64,000 bases of DNA from contig CAIRGJ010000055.1 of the NCBI GenBank assembly GCA_903878085.1, forward strand, positions 62,001-126,000, in the 5' to 3' direction. The position numbers and the translations under genes are program-made. This DNA comes from an uncultured Hyphomicrobiales bacterium (GTDB taxonomy: Bacteria; Pseudomonadota; Alphaproteobacteria; Rhizobiales; Xanthobacteraceae). The notes beneath the pieces were generated by a model that searched no databases, was not told where the DNA came from, and saw only the letters and a program-made list of their open reading frames with translations. Shown one piece after another: positions 17,406 through 26,763 of this stretch; the stretch's first letter is position 1; the number at the start of each line of letters is the position of its first letter.

Positions 17406-18248
17406 GTGGCTGAGCTGATTTCCGTCATCGTCACCACCTATAACCGCGAGGACGCGCTCGAGGCGGTGCTGCGATCGCTGGCGCGGCAGAGCGATGCGGA
17501 CTTCGAGGTCGTGGTGGCCGACGATGGCTCGGGCCCGGCGACCGCAAATATGGTCAAGGCCTGGCAGGCCAAAGTCGGGCATCGCGTCGAACACGTCTGG
17601 CACCCGGATGCCGGATTTCGCGCGGCGGAAATTCGCAATCGCGCGGTGCTGGTGTCACGCGGCGCCTATGTGATCTTCCTGGACGGCGACTGCATCGTCC
17701 GCCCGGGCTTCGTCGCGACCCATCGCCGGCTGGCCGAGCGCGGCGCCTTCGTCACCGGCAACCGTGTGCTGCTGTCGCCCGAGCTCACCGTAAAGGTGCT
17801 CGCCGAAAAACTGACGCCGGAAACCTGGAATCTTGCCCGCTGGATGGCGCAACGGCTCGCCGGTGGCGTCAACCGGGTGTCGGCTTTGTTGCATCTGCCG
17901 CTTGGGCCGTTGCGCACGATGCGGCGCGACCAATGGCAAGGCGCACGCTCCTGCAATCTGGCGATCTGGCGCAGCGATCTCGACCGCGTCGACGGTTTCG
18001 ATGCCGACTACAGCGGCTGGGGCAAGGAAGATTCCGATCTGATCCTGCGCCTGTTGCGCGCTGGCGTGCGCCGCAAGGACGGCACCTTCGCCACCGGCGT
18101 GATCCATCTCTGGCATGCCGAGGCCGACCGTTCGCAGTTGAACGATAACGAGCGCAAGCTCGCTACCATCGCCGGCAGCGACCGCATCGTGGCGCAACGC
18201 GGGCTTTCGGCGCTGGCGCCGGCCGGCGCAACCAAAGCCACGGGTTGA
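17406..18248 (+). CDS. GT2 family glycosyltransferase
   Basis: The 280-residue protein has a GT-A fold typical of GT2: ISVIVTTYNREDALEAVLRS, VVVADDGSG, VIFLDGDCIVRPG (DXD-like) and the acceptor-side GWGKEDSDLILRLLRAG. The last is a chondroitin-polymerase-like C-terminal motif. The GTG start is chosen because AGAGGA lies five bases ahead; an ATG 51 bp further upstream has no such site. It is the first gene of a tight three-gene unit, with 3 bp to the O-antigen ligase-like gene. The sugar specificity is unknown. Confidence 0.85.
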   Translation: MAELISVIVTTYNREDALEAVLRSLARQSDADFEVVVADDGSGPATANMVKAWQAKVGHRVEHVWHPDAGFRAAEIRNRAVLVSRGAYVIFLDGDCIVRPGFVATHRRLAERGAFVTGNRVLLSPELTVKVLAEKLTPETWNLARWMAQRLAGGVNRVSALLHLPLGPLRTMRRDQWQGARSCNLAIWRSDLDRVDGFDADYSGWGKEDSDLILRLLRAGVRRKDGTFATGVIHLWHAEADRSQLNDNERKLATIAGSDRIVAQRGLSALAPAGATKATG

Positions 18249-18251
18249 GCG

Positions 18252-19472
18252 ATGCCGCTGGCGGGAACCGGAAAACATTTCCATCGCTTGGCCATCGCGG
18301 CCGATTGGTTGGCGGTCGCCGTGGCCGCTTCGCTGCCGCTGTCGACGTCCACGACCGCGATCCTGATAGTGATATGGCTGCTGGTGCTGATCCCGACACT
18401 GGATTGGGCCAGCCTGCGCCGCGAACTCATGACGCCGGCCAGCGGCCTGCCGGTGCTGCTGGTCGTGCTCGGCATTCTCGGCACGTTGTGGGCCGACGTC
18501 ACATGGTTTGAGCGGTGGAAGGGCCTCGACTCGTTCTTCAAATTGCTGGTGATCCCGCTGCTGCTGGTGCAGTTCCGCCGAACCGATCGCGCGGGGTGTG
18601 TCTTCGGCGCCTATCTCGGCGTTTGCGTGGCGGTCTTCCTGCTGTCGTCGGTGTTTTATCTGTGGCCGGGCACGGCGTTTCTGTTCACCCGCGACGCCGC
18701 GGTGCCGCTGAAGAACGCGGCGACGCAGAGCGGCGAGTTCGTCACCTGCATCTTCGGTCTGCTGTATCTGGCGATCGACGCTTACACGCGCCGGCGCTGG
18801 CTTTGGCTGCTCGGCTTGCTGGCGCTGACGCTCGGCTTTCTCGCCAACATTTTATTTGTCGCGACCGGCCGCACCGCGCTGGTGATTATTCTTGTGCTGT
18901 TGGTGCTGCTCGCCGTCAGAACGCTCAGCGCCAAAGGTATCGTCGTGCTGTTTGCCGCCGCGGCCGTGATTGGCGGTATCGGCTGGACTTCATCGCCGCA
19001 ATTGCGCGACCGCACGACGCAGCTTTGGACCGACTACGAGAATTACACGGCAAATGACGAAAGAAACTCGTCGGGCGAGCGCCTCGAATTCTATAAAAAG
19101 TCGATAGCCTTCATTCGCGAAGCGCCGGTAATCGGCCACGGCACCGGCACCATCCCGTCGCTGTTCGCCAAGGCGGTGAGCGGCGGGACGGGCTCGGCCG
19201 CCACAGCCACGACCAATCCGCACAACCAGACTTTCGCGGTCGCGATCCAGTTGGGCCTTGCCGGCGCGGTGGTGCTGTGGGCGATGTGGATCGCGCATCT
19301 GCTGCTGTTCCGCGGGTCCGGTCTGGCAGAATGGATCGGCTTTGTGGTGGTGGTGCAGAACATCGTCGGCTCGCTGTTCAACTCGCATCTGTTCGATTTT
19401 GGCCAGGGCTGGGTCTATGTGGTGGGCGTCGGCGTCGCCGGCGGCGCCGTATTGAGACATCGGCCGTCATGA
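18252..19472 (+). CDS. O-antigen ligase/polymerase family (Wzy_C) membrane protein
   Basis: The 406-residue protein has about ten to twelve hydrophobic segments. A large periplasmic loop (about residues 260-330) contains RLEFYKKSIAFIREAPVIGH and the late NPHNQTFAVAIQLGLAG motif of Wzy_C/WaaL proteins. WaaL-type ligases join undecaprenyl-linked O-antigen to lipid A core on the periplasmic face. Position between a GT2 gene and a GT9 gene in an LPS core cluster favours ligase over polymerase, though the two are hard to separate by sequence. Its stop overlaps the next start (ATGA), indicating translational coupling. Confidence 0.85.
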   Translation: MPLAGTGKHFHRLAIAADWLAVAVAASLPLSTSTTAILIVIWLLVLIPTLDWASLRRELMTPASGLPVLLVVLGILGTLWADVTWFERWKGLDSFFKLLVIPLLLVQFRRTDRAGCVFGAYLGVCVAVFLLSSVFYLWPGTAFLFTRDAAVPLKNAATQSGEFVTCIFGLLYLAIDAYTRRRWLWLLGLLALTLGFLANILFVATGRTALVIILVLLVLLAVRTLSAKGIVVLFAAAAVIGGIGWTSSPQLRDRTTQLWTDYENYTANDERNSSGERLEFYKKSIAFIREAPVIGHGTGTIPSLFAKAVSGGTGSAATATTNPHNQTFAVAIQLGLAGAVVLWAMWIAHLLLFRGSGLAEWIGFVVVVQNIVGSLFNSHLFDFGQGWVYVVGVGVAGGAVLRHRPS

Positions 19473-20521
19473 GCCGGATCAAGCTGCCCGCAAAGCCACG
19501 CATTCTGGTGGTCGCTCTGCGCCGACTCGGCGACGTCCTGCTGACGACGCCGCTGATTCGCAGTCTGCGGCGGGCGTGGCCCGAGGCGCGCATCGAAGCG
19601 CTGGTGTTTGCCGACACCGCCGGCATTCTTGCCGGCAATCCGGATATCAACGGCGTCGTCACCATGCCGCCGCGCCCTGCCGCCTGGCAAAGTCTGGCGT
19701 TGGCGGCGCGGCTGTGGCGCCAATACGATCTCGCGATCTCGACGCAATCGGGCGACCGGCCGACCGGGTTTGCCGTGATCGCCGGGCGCAGGCGCGTTGC
19801 ACCGGTGGAAGATCGGTTCACCGGCCGGGTGAAGCGCGCGCTGCTTCACCGCAGCGTCGATATTGTGCAGGGCGTGCATCGCGTCGAGCAGATGTTGCGG
19901 CTGGCCGATGGCCTCGGCATCGCGCGCGTGCCCGAACTGGTCGCGCCCAAACCAGACCAATTCAGTGGAGCGCCGGCGGGACCTTACGCGGTGATCCATG
20001 CGGCGCCGTTTTTTCGCTACAAGCAATGGACCGCGCAAGGCTGGCGCGATCTCGCCGTGGCACTGGCCGCGCGTGGCCTTTCCGTGATCGCGACCGGCGG
20101 TCCCGATGCGGGCGAGCGGCGCTATCTCGACGAGGTCTGGACCGGCGCAAGAGTGACGCGTGTCGATGGCCAGCTCAATTGGCCGCAGCTCACGGGTTTG
20201 TTGTCGAAGGCGCGCGTCTATGTCGGCCCCGATACGTCGGTGACGCACCTGGCCGCCGCGACCGGAATTCCCACCGTCGCGATCTACGGACCGACCGACC
20301 CGCGGCTGTGGGGGCCGTGGCCGGCCGCCGGGCTCGATGAATCGTGGCCAGCAGCCGGCGCGATCCAGCGCCGCGGCAACGTCTGGCTGGTGCAGAACGC
20401 GCTGCCGTGCATGCCCTGCCAGCTCGAGGGCTGCGAACGGCGGCTCACGAGTTACAGCGCCTGTCTTGATGAGTTGCCGGCGGCGCAGGTGATCGCCGCG
20501 GCCGATCAGGCGCTGGCCTGA
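19469..20521 (+). CDS. Third GT9 (heptosyltransferase-family) glycosyltransferase
   Basis: The 350-residue protein opens with the GT9 strand ILVVALRRLGDVLLTTPLIRS. It has the donor-site stretch YVGPDTSVTHLAAATGIPTV followed by AIYGPTDPRLWGP. It resembles WaaQ/RfaQ-like or WaaF-like transferases, so it probably adds a further heptose or related sugar to the LPS core. The C-terminal CMPCQLEGCERRLTSYSACL, with four cysteines, is typical of one GT9 subgroup. The start overlaps the ligase stop by ATGA. It ends immediately beside the convergent WecA-like gene, with no gap. Confidence 0.86.
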   Translation: MSRIKLPAKPRILVVALRRLGDVLLTTPLIRSLRRAWPEARIEALVFADTAGILAGNPDINGVVTMPPRPAAWQSLALAARLWRQYDLAISTQSGDRPTGFAVIAGRRRVAPVEDRFTGRVKRALLHRSVDIVQGVHRVEQMLRLADGLGIARVPELVAPKPDQFSGAPAGPYAVIHAAPFFRYKQWTAQGWRDLAVALAARGLSVIATGGPDAGERRYLDEVWTGARVTRVDGQLNWPQLTGLLSKARVYVGPDTSVTHLAAATGIPTVAIYGPTDPRLWGPWPAAGLDESWPAAGAIQRRGNVWLVQNALPCMPCQLEGCERRLTSYSACLDELPAAQVIAAADQALA

Positions 20522-21553
20522 TCAGCGTTTGCCGCGCGCGAAGCGCCAGAGCAGCGCCGCCACCAGCAGGCAGCCCGCCGCCAGCGCGCCGAGATGCACA
20601 ACGCGCGACGCGGTGACCAAGGTGCTCAGTGCCAGCAGCGCCAGCACAACGTTCACCGCGAAAATCCGCCCGACGATCTGACTGACGCTGAAGCCGCCGT
20701 CGGTAGCGCGCTGATAGAAATGGCTGCGGTGGGCCTGCATGATGGACTCGCCGGCGACGGTCCGGCGCAGCAGCGTGATCGTCGTGTCGGCGATGAAATA
20801 TAGCGGCAATAATATTGCCGCGACGATGTGACCGTGGCCCGCGACCAGTACCAGCAGCCACGCCAGCAGCAGACCGATCGGCAGGCTGCCGACGTCGCCA
20901 AGAAACAACCGCGCCACCGGCCGGTTGAACGGTGCAAAGCCGATGATGGCGCCGAGCAGCGCCAGCGCGACCGTCGTCGCGTCGCCGGGCAGGCCGCCCA
21001 TGACGCCGATCGCGATCAGCGCCGCCGACACCGGCACGACCTCGGCCACCACCATCCAGTCGAGGCCGTCCATGAAGTTGACCAGGTTCACGAACCAGAG
21101 AATGCCGATCAGCATCAGCGCGCGCTCGAGCCACCAGGGCAGCTCGGAAAAAATCCGTATCTCGGCCGGCATTGTCGCCATGACGACGAGTACCGCGGCC
21201 GCCTGAAATAGCAGGCGTGGAATGGCCTCCATCGGCCGCACATCGTCGGTGGCGCCGACCACGGCTAGCCCGAGGAACGCTGCGAATACGATGGCCAGGC
21301 GCGGCGCATCGCTCAGGAGTCCCGGGACCAGGATCGCTACGGCCGCGAGCACGATGGTGATGGCGGCAACCACAGCAATGCCGCCGCCCTGCGGTGTCGG
21401 CTCGCGGTGCGAGGAGCGCGCGTTCGGACGCGCCAGCGCGTAACGCATCAGCACCGGCCGCAATACGACGATGAACAGCGCGCAGATCACCGCGGCCGCG
21501 GCCGCGATAAACAAGAATTTTTCGAAATTGGACAAGTCGGAGGCGGCGGTCAT
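20522..21553 (-). CDS. WecA/WbpL-type undecaprenyl-phosphate glycosyl-1-phosphate transferase
   Basis: The 343-residue protein has about ten membrane helices. It carries the diagnostic cytoplasmic motifs of the MraY/WecA superfamily: VGATDDVRPM, the NFMDGLDW loop, RLFLGDVGSLPIG and the HRSHFYQRA histidine motif. These enzymes start O-antigen synthesis by moving a HexNAc-phosphate from its UDP form to undecaprenyl phosphate. The HRSHFYQ ending is WbpL-like, so the sugar may be a FucNAc/QuiNAc or GlcNAc derivative. It is divergent from the RfaH-like gene, 121 bp away. Confidence 0.9.
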   Translation of the reverse strand: MTAASDLSNFEKFLFIAAAAAVICALFIVVLRPVLMRYALARPNARSSHREPTPQGGGIAVVAAITIVLAAVAILVPGLLSDAPRLAIVFAAFLGLAVVGATDDVRPMEAIPRLLFQAAAVLVVMATMPAEIRIFSELPWWLERALMLIGILWFVNLVNFMDGLDWMVVAEVVPVSAALIAIGVMGGLPGDATTVALALLGAIIGFAPFNRPVARLFLGDVGSLPIGLLLAWLLVLVAGHGHIVAAILLPLYFIADTTITLLRRTVAGESIMQAHRSHFYQRATDGGFSVSQIVGRIFAVNVVLALLALSTLVTASRVVHLGALAAGCLLVAALLWRFARGKR

Positions 21554-21621
21554 TGCTTTTGATTATGTCATATTAATTAGAATTTCCAAAGGCTTAGTCA
21601 ATGTTTAGGCAACGCTTTTCT

Positions 21622-21650
21622 TTGACGTCAAGGCGAGGGCGGTATCAAAT
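21622..21650 (+). promoter_or_regulatory. Candidate sigma-70 promoter of the RfaH-like gene
   Basis: TTGACG at 21622-21627 is followed after 17 bases by TCAAAT at 21645-21650. A transcript would start about 18 bases before the RfaH-like ATG. The -10 box is imperfect, so this is moderate evidence only. Confidence 0.4.
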
Positions 21651-21674
21651 ACAACCTGAACGTAGGATCCGAGT

Positions 21675-22238
21675 ATGCCTGAAGTTGCCGCTTTTGACCG
21701 CGACCCGAATTCAACGCAACGCCAAACGATCGACGAGAGTGGTTCGCGGTGGTACGTCGCCCAGACACATCCGCGAGCCGAGGCGAAAGCGGCCGAGCAG
21801 CTTGGCCGGCAAGGCTTTCAGATCTATCTGCCGCGTTTCCTTAAACGCCGTCGCCACGCCCGCCGCGTCGAGACCGTCACCGCACCGCTGTTTCTGCGCT
21901 ATTTGTTCGTCTCCGTCGATATGGCAACGCAACGCTGGCTGTCGATCCAGTCGACCATCGGTGTCGCGCGCCTGATCTGCAACGGTACTGCGCCCGCCGT
22001 GGTGCAAGACAGCATCGTCGATGCGCTGAAGCAGCGCGAAGACGAGAGTGGCCTCATCAAACTAAATCCGCGGCCGTTCCGGCTGGGCGAAGAACTTCGG
22101 GTCCTCGACGGCGCGTTCAGCGGCACGCTCGGCATGTTCGAAGGCATGACCGACAATGAGCGCGTCACGATCCTGCTGGATCTTCTCGGCCGCAAGGTTC
22201 GCGTCAGCCTGGATATGGAATCGGTCGCCGCCGCTTGA
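21675..22238 (+). CDS. RfaH/NusG-like transcription antitermination factor
   Basis: The 187-residue protein has a NusG N-terminal domain: RWYVAQTHPRAEAKAAEQL, then FQIYLPRFLKRRRHARRVET and APLFLRYLFVSVD. A C-terminal KOW-type domain follows, with FRLGEELRVLDGAFSGTLGM and VTILLDLLGRKVRVSLD. Replacement of general NusG features and its place among O-antigen genes make it a specialised paralog, like RfaH or UpxY, that keeps RNA polymerase going through long polysaccharide operons. It is preceded by a possible promoter and is convergent with asnB, 2 bp away. A matching upstream ops element was not found. Confidence 0.88.
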   Translation: MPEVAAFDRDPNSTQRQTIDESGSRWYVAQTHPRAEAKAAEQLGRQGFQIYLPRFLKRRRHARRVETVTAPLFLRYLFVSVDMATQRWLSIQSTIGVARLICNGTAPAVVQDSIVDALKQREDESGLIKLNPRPFRLGEELRVLDGAFSGTLGMFEGMTDNERVTILLDLLGRKVRVSLDMESVAAA

Positions 22239-22240
22239 GG

Positions 22241-24160
22241 CTAGCCGCCCCACCGTTCGCGCCAGGCTTCCAGCATCAACACGTTCCAGAGCCGATGTTC
22301 ATGGCTGTGCCGGCCGCTGAGGTGTTCCTGCCAGCAGCGGCGCACGCGTTGCACATCGAGCAACCCGGCGTCGCGCAGGCGGCTTTCGGACAACAGAGAT
22401 TCCGCCCAGCCACGCAACGGTCCGCGCAGCCAGCCGGCCAGCGGAATGCTGAATCCCATCTTTGGCCGCTCGATCAATTCGCGCGGCACGTGGCGATAGA
22501 GCACCTGCCGCAGCAGCCATTTGCTGACGCCGCCGCGGATTTTCGCCTCGCGCGGCAGACGCCAGGAAAATTCCACCACGCGATGATCGATCAGTGGCAC
22601 GCGGGCTTCGAGCGCGAAGGCCATACTGGCGCGATCGACTTTGGTGAGGATGTCGTCCGGCAAGTAAGTGATGGTGTCGGTGAGCTGCATGCGCTCGACC
22701 AGTCCGGGGACCGACGTGTCGAGCCCGCTGACGCCAGGCTCCGCGACGTCCGGCATCAGATCGGCGGGGTCCCAATGGCTGACCAGTTGGCGATAGACGC
22801 CCGCCTCGTCCTTGGCCCTGAGCGCGCGTGCGAATTTATGAATTTTGTCGCCGACCTGCGCCGGCGTGCCACGGCCGGGGACGAGTCCCGCCAGCCGGGT
22901 CCACTGATCGGGCGACAGGCCCGTCAGCGCCGCGGCCAGCGATTGGCGCACCGCCAACGGCAGTTGCATCAGTTTCGACCAATAGCGGTCGGCGAATTGA
23001 TAGCGATTATAGCCGCCAAACAGCTCGTCGCCGCCGTCGCCGGATAGTGCCACCGTGACGTGCCGGCGCGTCATCTGCGACACCAAAAAGGTCGGGATTT
23101 GCGACGAGTCGGCGAACGGCTCGTCGTAGAATTCGGGCAGCCGCGGGATGACGTCGAGCGCCTGTTGCGGCGTCACGATCATCTCGGTGTGCTGCGTGCC
23201 GAGATGCCGGGCGACCGCGGCGGCATGGACCGCTTCGTTATAGCCCGGCAGATCGAAACCGATCGTATAGGTCCGTACCGGTCCGGCATTCGCCGTCTGC
23301 ATCAGCGCGGCAATGGTCGAGGAATCGACGCCGCCGGACAGGAACGCGCCGACCGGCACGTCGGCGACCATGCGGCGGCGAACCGCGTCCTGCAGCAAGG
23401 TTTCGAGTTGGTCGGTGAGTTCCGCGTCGCTGGCATGGAGGGGATTGGCCAGCCCGGCGCGGGCGACTTCGCGTGCGTCCCAATATTTCTCGATGCGCGG
23501 CTCGCCGTTCAACGGCAGCGTCAGGATCGAGCCGGGTTCGAGCTTGTGCACGCCCTGATAAATCGTCAGCGGCGCAGGGACGTAATTGAAGCGCATGAAC
23601 GAAGCGACGGCCGGCCGGTCGATGCGCGGCTGCCAGCCCGGATAGGCGCGCAAGGCTTTGAGCTCGGAGCCGAACAGAAACAATTTGTCGAACTTCGCCC
23701 AATACACCGGCTTGATGCCGAGCCGGTCGCGCACCAGCATCAGCGACCGGTCGCGGCGGTCCCAGACGGCAAGCGCGAACATGCCGATCAGGCGCTTGAT
23801 CGTCGGCGTAACGCCGTAAGCGGAAAATGCTTCCAGCATCACCTCGGTGTCGGAATGGCCACGGAAGCTGACGCCGCGGCCCTCAAGCTCAAGGCGCAGT
23901 TCCTGGAAATTATAAACTTCGCCGTTGTAGCTGATGACAAAGCGGCCGTCGGCCGACGTCATCGGCTGATGACCGGCGGGCGACAGATCGACGATGGAAA
24001 GCCGCCGGTGGGTGAGCGCAATGCCGGCTTCCGGATCGCTCCAGACGCCGTGATCGTCGGGGCCGCGATGGGCCAGGCTGTCGGCCATGGCGGCAGCGCC
24101 GCGCTCAAGCGTCTCGCGCGACCCGCCTGCCGAAGTCAAAACGCCTGCGATGCCGCACAT
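22241..24160 (-). CDS. asnB: Glutamine-hydrolysing asparagine synthetase
   Basis: The 639-residue protein has an N-terminal class II glutaminase domain with the catalytic Cys2 in MCGIAGVL and the glutamine-site AHRGPDDHG. The C-terminal synthetase domain has the PP-loop FLSGGVDSSTIAAL and LSGDGGDELFGGY. It amidates aspartate, or possibly a sugar carboxyl group. AsnB homologs in O-antigen and exopolysaccharide clusters (WbpS-like, for example) are thought to amidate uronic acids. That would fit the UDP-HexNAc dehydrogenase and WbpB/E-like genes nearby, but is inference. It is convergent with the RfaH-like gene. Confidence 0.92.
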   Translation of the reverse strand: MCGIAGVLTSAGGSRETLERGAAAMADSLAHRGPDDHGVWSDPEAGIALTHRRLSIVDLSPAGHQPMTSADGRFVISYNGEVYNFQELRLELEGRGVSFRGHSDTEVMLEAFSAYGVTPTIKRLIGMFALAVWDRRDRSLMLVRDRLGIKPVYWAKFDKLFLFGSELKALRAYPGWQPRIDRPAVASFMRFNYVPAPLTIYQGVHKLEPGSILTLPLNGEPRIEKYWDAREVARAGLANPLHASDAELTDQLETLLQDAVRRRMVADVPVGAFLSGGVDSSTIAALMQTANAGPVRTYTIGFDLPGYNEAVHAAAVARHLGTQHTEMIVTPQQALDVIPRLPEFYDEPFADSSQIPTFLVSQMTRRHVTVALSGDGGDELFGGYNRYQFADRYWSKLMQLPLAVRQSLAAALTGLSPDQWTRLAGLVPGRGTPAQVGDKIHKFARALRAKDEAGVYRQLVSHWDPADLMPDVAEPGVSGLDTSVPGLVERMQLTDTITYLPDDILTKVDRASMAFALEARVPLIDHRVVEFSWRLPREAKIRGGVSKWLLRQVLYRHVPRELIERPKMGFSIPLAGWLRGPLRGWAESLLSESRLRDAGLLDVQRVRRCWQEHLSGRHSHEHRLWNVLMLEAWRERWGG

Positions 24161-24240
24161 AATCGTGTCCAGGAGCCCGAGCCGTCGCGCGTAACCGCAC
24201 CCTGCTTAACGCTCGCCGGAGAATTCGACAACCGCGCCGT

Positions 24241-25479
24241 TCAAGTTCGCACCGTCCGGATGGTAGCGTATCGCTGGCGAACGAATGCGACGATCGCGGC
24301 AAGAGGTTCGGCGGCCAGCACGATGAGCAGCGGTTCAAGCGGCAGCCGATATCGCAGCGACGCGATGGTGACGATGTGCAGAAGCGTGAAATAGCCAATG
24401 ATCAGATATAGCGGCGAAAGCGCACGCCATTGCCGCCAGCGCCGTCCGACGCAAAGCAATGCCAGCATGAGAACCGGTCCGAAACTGACGGCGCTTATGA
24501 GCGCATAGAGACCAGCTTTGAAGTCATCGGCGTTGGGCACAATGTTCCAGAAGCGAAGAAATTTTCGTCCGGCCGCAATCGCAAACGCCGCCGGTTCCTG
24601 CTTGATGTAATCGACGGCCAACTTGCCGAATATGCGCTGCCTTTCGATCTCGTCAGGAAGCGCCAACAATTTTTGGGTGAACGCATAATCGACGTCCGTC
24701 GCCCAACTGGCGCCCGCCGTTAGGTTGTGCGGGTTGTTGCCGAGATAGAGGTTTTGCGCGGAGCTGGTTGTGAATGGAATAAAGGTGTGAAGCAACGTGG
24801 CATTACGGATCCACCAGGGGCTGAGCAAAGCCGCATAAAGACACGCTGCCGCCGCCAGAATAGCCAATGAACGGCGTATGGTGGCGCCCGCGGTCCATGC
24901 CGTCGCGGCAATCAACAGTGGCGGCAAGATCGTGAGCGTTGCTTTGGTCAACGTCGCCAAAGCAAAACAAAGACTAACCACGACGAGCGCCGCGTCGATC
25001 CGAAATCCGCGATCGCGCCACCAAAATAGGGCCGCGATGCTGGCGAGCAGCAGCGTGTCGAACAACGTCTCGCTGAGCAGCAGGCCTTGATAGAAGATAA
25101 AGAATGGATACAGCGCCGTGACGCTAGCTGCGATGTAGGGTGCCTGACCGTTGCGGAACAGCCGCCGGGTAATGAGCGCCACGAGGCCGCACTGGATTAG
25201 CAGCAGGACGGATTGAGCGAACCGTATTGGTAAGATGGCGGCTTGAGGTCCGAACAACCAAACCGCCGGTGTGTAGAACAAAGCTGTTCCGGGCATTTCC
25301 CAGGCGCGGTCGCCCCAGACCCAGAATTCGCCGGTTGCTGCGAGCCGGACGGCCGACGCCAAAATTCTTTGTTCGTCGGGGAAAACCGTCGTCGACGGGA
25401 AATAGAACAGATTGACGGCCGAGCATGCTAGAAGGCAGGCGAGATACGGCAGGAAATGATAAAAGAATCGCGACTTCAT
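24241..25479 (-). CDS. GT39/ArnT-like membrane glycosyltransferase
   Basis: The 412-residue protein has about ten hydrophobic segments. The first periplasmic loop contains PDEQRILASAVRLAATGEFW, in which the acidic DE is the GT39/GT83 catalytic-type pair. The later YIAASVTALYPFFIFYQGLL and SPWWIRNATLLHTFIPF are typical of dolichyl/undecaprenyl-phosphate mannosyltransferase-like proteins. These use lipid-linked sugars on the periplasmic face. The ATG at 25479 begins right before the first helix. Another at 25530 would leave only 25 bp to the divergent GT1 gene. The donor sugar is unknown. Confidence 0.82.
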   Translation of the reverse strand: MKSRFFYHFLPYLACLLACSAVNLFYFPSTTVFPDEQRILASAVRLAATGEFWVWGDRAWEMPGTALFYTPAVWLFGPQAAILPIRFAQSVLLLIQCGLVALITRRLFRNGQAPYIAASVTALYPFFIFYQGLLLSETLFDTLLLASIAALFWWRDRGFRIDAALVVVSLCFALATLTKATLTILPPLLIAATAWTAGATIRRSLAILAAAACLYAALLSPWWIRNATLLHTFIPFTTSSAQNLYLGNNPHNLTAGASWATDVDYAFTQKLLALPDEIERQRIFGKLAVDYIKQEPAAFAIAAGRKFLRFWNIVPNADDFKAGLYALISAVSFGPVLMLALLCVGRRWRQWRALSPLYLIIGYFTLLHIVTIASLRYRLPLEPLLIVLAAEPLAAIVAFVRQRYATIRTVRT

Positions 25480-25555
25480 CGGATCAGCAAAGCCGTTTCC
25501 CGGGGCGGTGGCGCGAATTTCAGCCGTCATAGGACAGTTTCGCTCGGAAAGATCA

Positions 25556-26737
25556 ATGGCTTTGACCCCCATGCCGCGCGCCAAGCCGGTGCTCGTCTAT
25601 CTCGTGACCGAGGACTGGTACTTCCTGTCGCATCGCCTGCCGATGGCTTGCGCCGCGCTGCGCGCCGGCTATGAGGTCCACGTCGCGACCAATGTCGTCG
25701 ACGGCGGCGCGGCGATCAAGTCCTATGGCTTTACGCTGCATGCGCTGAACTGGCGGCGCGGCAGCGCGCATCCGCAAGACCTGCTCCGGATCATCGGCGA
25801 AATCCGCGCGCTGTACCGGCGACTCAAGCCGGACATCGTGCACCATGTCGGCGTGCAGCCGGCGATCATCGGCGCGCTTGCCGGCGTCGGCTTGCCGATT
25901 GTGAAGCTTCACGCGATGGCGGGACTGGGCTTTGCCTTCACCTCGCGCACGGTGCGGGCGCGCGCCACGGGTTTTGCGATGCGGATGCTGATGCGCGCGC
26001 TGCTCAACCGTCCGCGCAACGCGGTGCTGGTGCAGAACCCCGACGACCGCGCCGCGGTGACGGCGCTCGGCATCGACCAGAGTCGTATTTTTCTCATTCC
26101 GGGCTCCGGCGTCGATACCGAGCAACTGACGCCGCTGCCCGAACCTCCGGGCATGATCACCGTAGGCTTTGTCGGGCGGTTCCTGGCCGACAAAGGCGTG
26201 CGGTCGCTGGTCGAAGCCCACAAGATTCTCATCCAGCGCGGCCGCGCCATCCGCTTCGTGCTGGCCGGCGAACCCGATCCCGCCAATCCGGCGTCGATCC
26301 CGCCAAGCGAGATCGATTCGTGGAAACAGGTCGACGGTCTCTACGTGCTCGGCCACATCGACGACATCCGCGAAGTCTGGCGCATTGCGCACATCGCGGT
26401 TTTGCCGTCGAGGCGCGAGGGTCTGCCGAAAAGCCTGCTCGAGGCTGCGGCCTGCGGCCGGCCAATTGTCGCCACCGACGTGCCGGGCTGCCGCGAGATC
26501 GCGCGTCCGAACGTGAACGCGCTGCTGGTGCCGGCCGACGATGCCGCTGCGCTGGCGGATGCGATCGATCGATTGGCCGGCGACGGTGAGATGAGGCGCC
26601 GCTTCGGCGAAGCCGGTCGCGCCCTCGTGGAAGCGGAGTTCTCGGAGCATCGCATTGGCGCTGAGATCGTCGCGCTTTACGCCAAGCTGCTGGACCAAAG
26701 CGCAAAGCCATTGCATTCCAACCGGATAGCCGTCTAA
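25556..26737 (+). CDS. GT1/GT4 family glycosyltransferase
   Basis: The 393-residue GT-B enzyme opens VLVYLVTEDWYFLSHRLPMA, like PglA- and WbpH-type N-acetylgalactosaminyl or galactosyl transferases. The C-terminal donor domain contains VGFVGRFLADKGVRSLVEAH and the E-x7-E-type stretch LPSRREGLPKSLLEAAACG. The ATG at 25556 has GGAAAG about five bases ahead and is preferred over an upstream start. It begins a forward run of nucleotide-sugar genes, 26 bp before the dehydrogenase. It probably adds an early sugar of the O-repeat unit. Confidence 0.87.
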   Translation: MALTPMPRAKPVLVYLVTEDWYFLSHRLPMACAALRAGYEVHVATNVVDGGAAIKSYGFTLHALNWRRGSAHPQDLLRIIGEIRALYRRLKPDIVHHVGVQPAIIGALAGVGLPIVKLHAMAGLGFAFTSRTVRARATGFAMRMLMRALLNRPRNAVLVQNPDDRAAVTALGIDQSRIFLIPGSGVDTEQLTPLPEPPGMITVGFVGRFLADKGVRSLVEAHKILIQRGRAIRFVLAGEPDPANPASIPPSEIDSWKQVDGLYVLGHIDDIREVWRIAHIAVLPSRREGLPKSLLEAAACGRPIVATDVPGCREIARPNVNALLVPADDAAALADAIDRLAGDGEMRRRFGEAGRALVEAEFSEHRIGAEIVALYAKLLDQSAKPLHSNRIAV

Positions 26738-26763
26738 ACAGCCTCACAAATCCAGGGGCAAGC

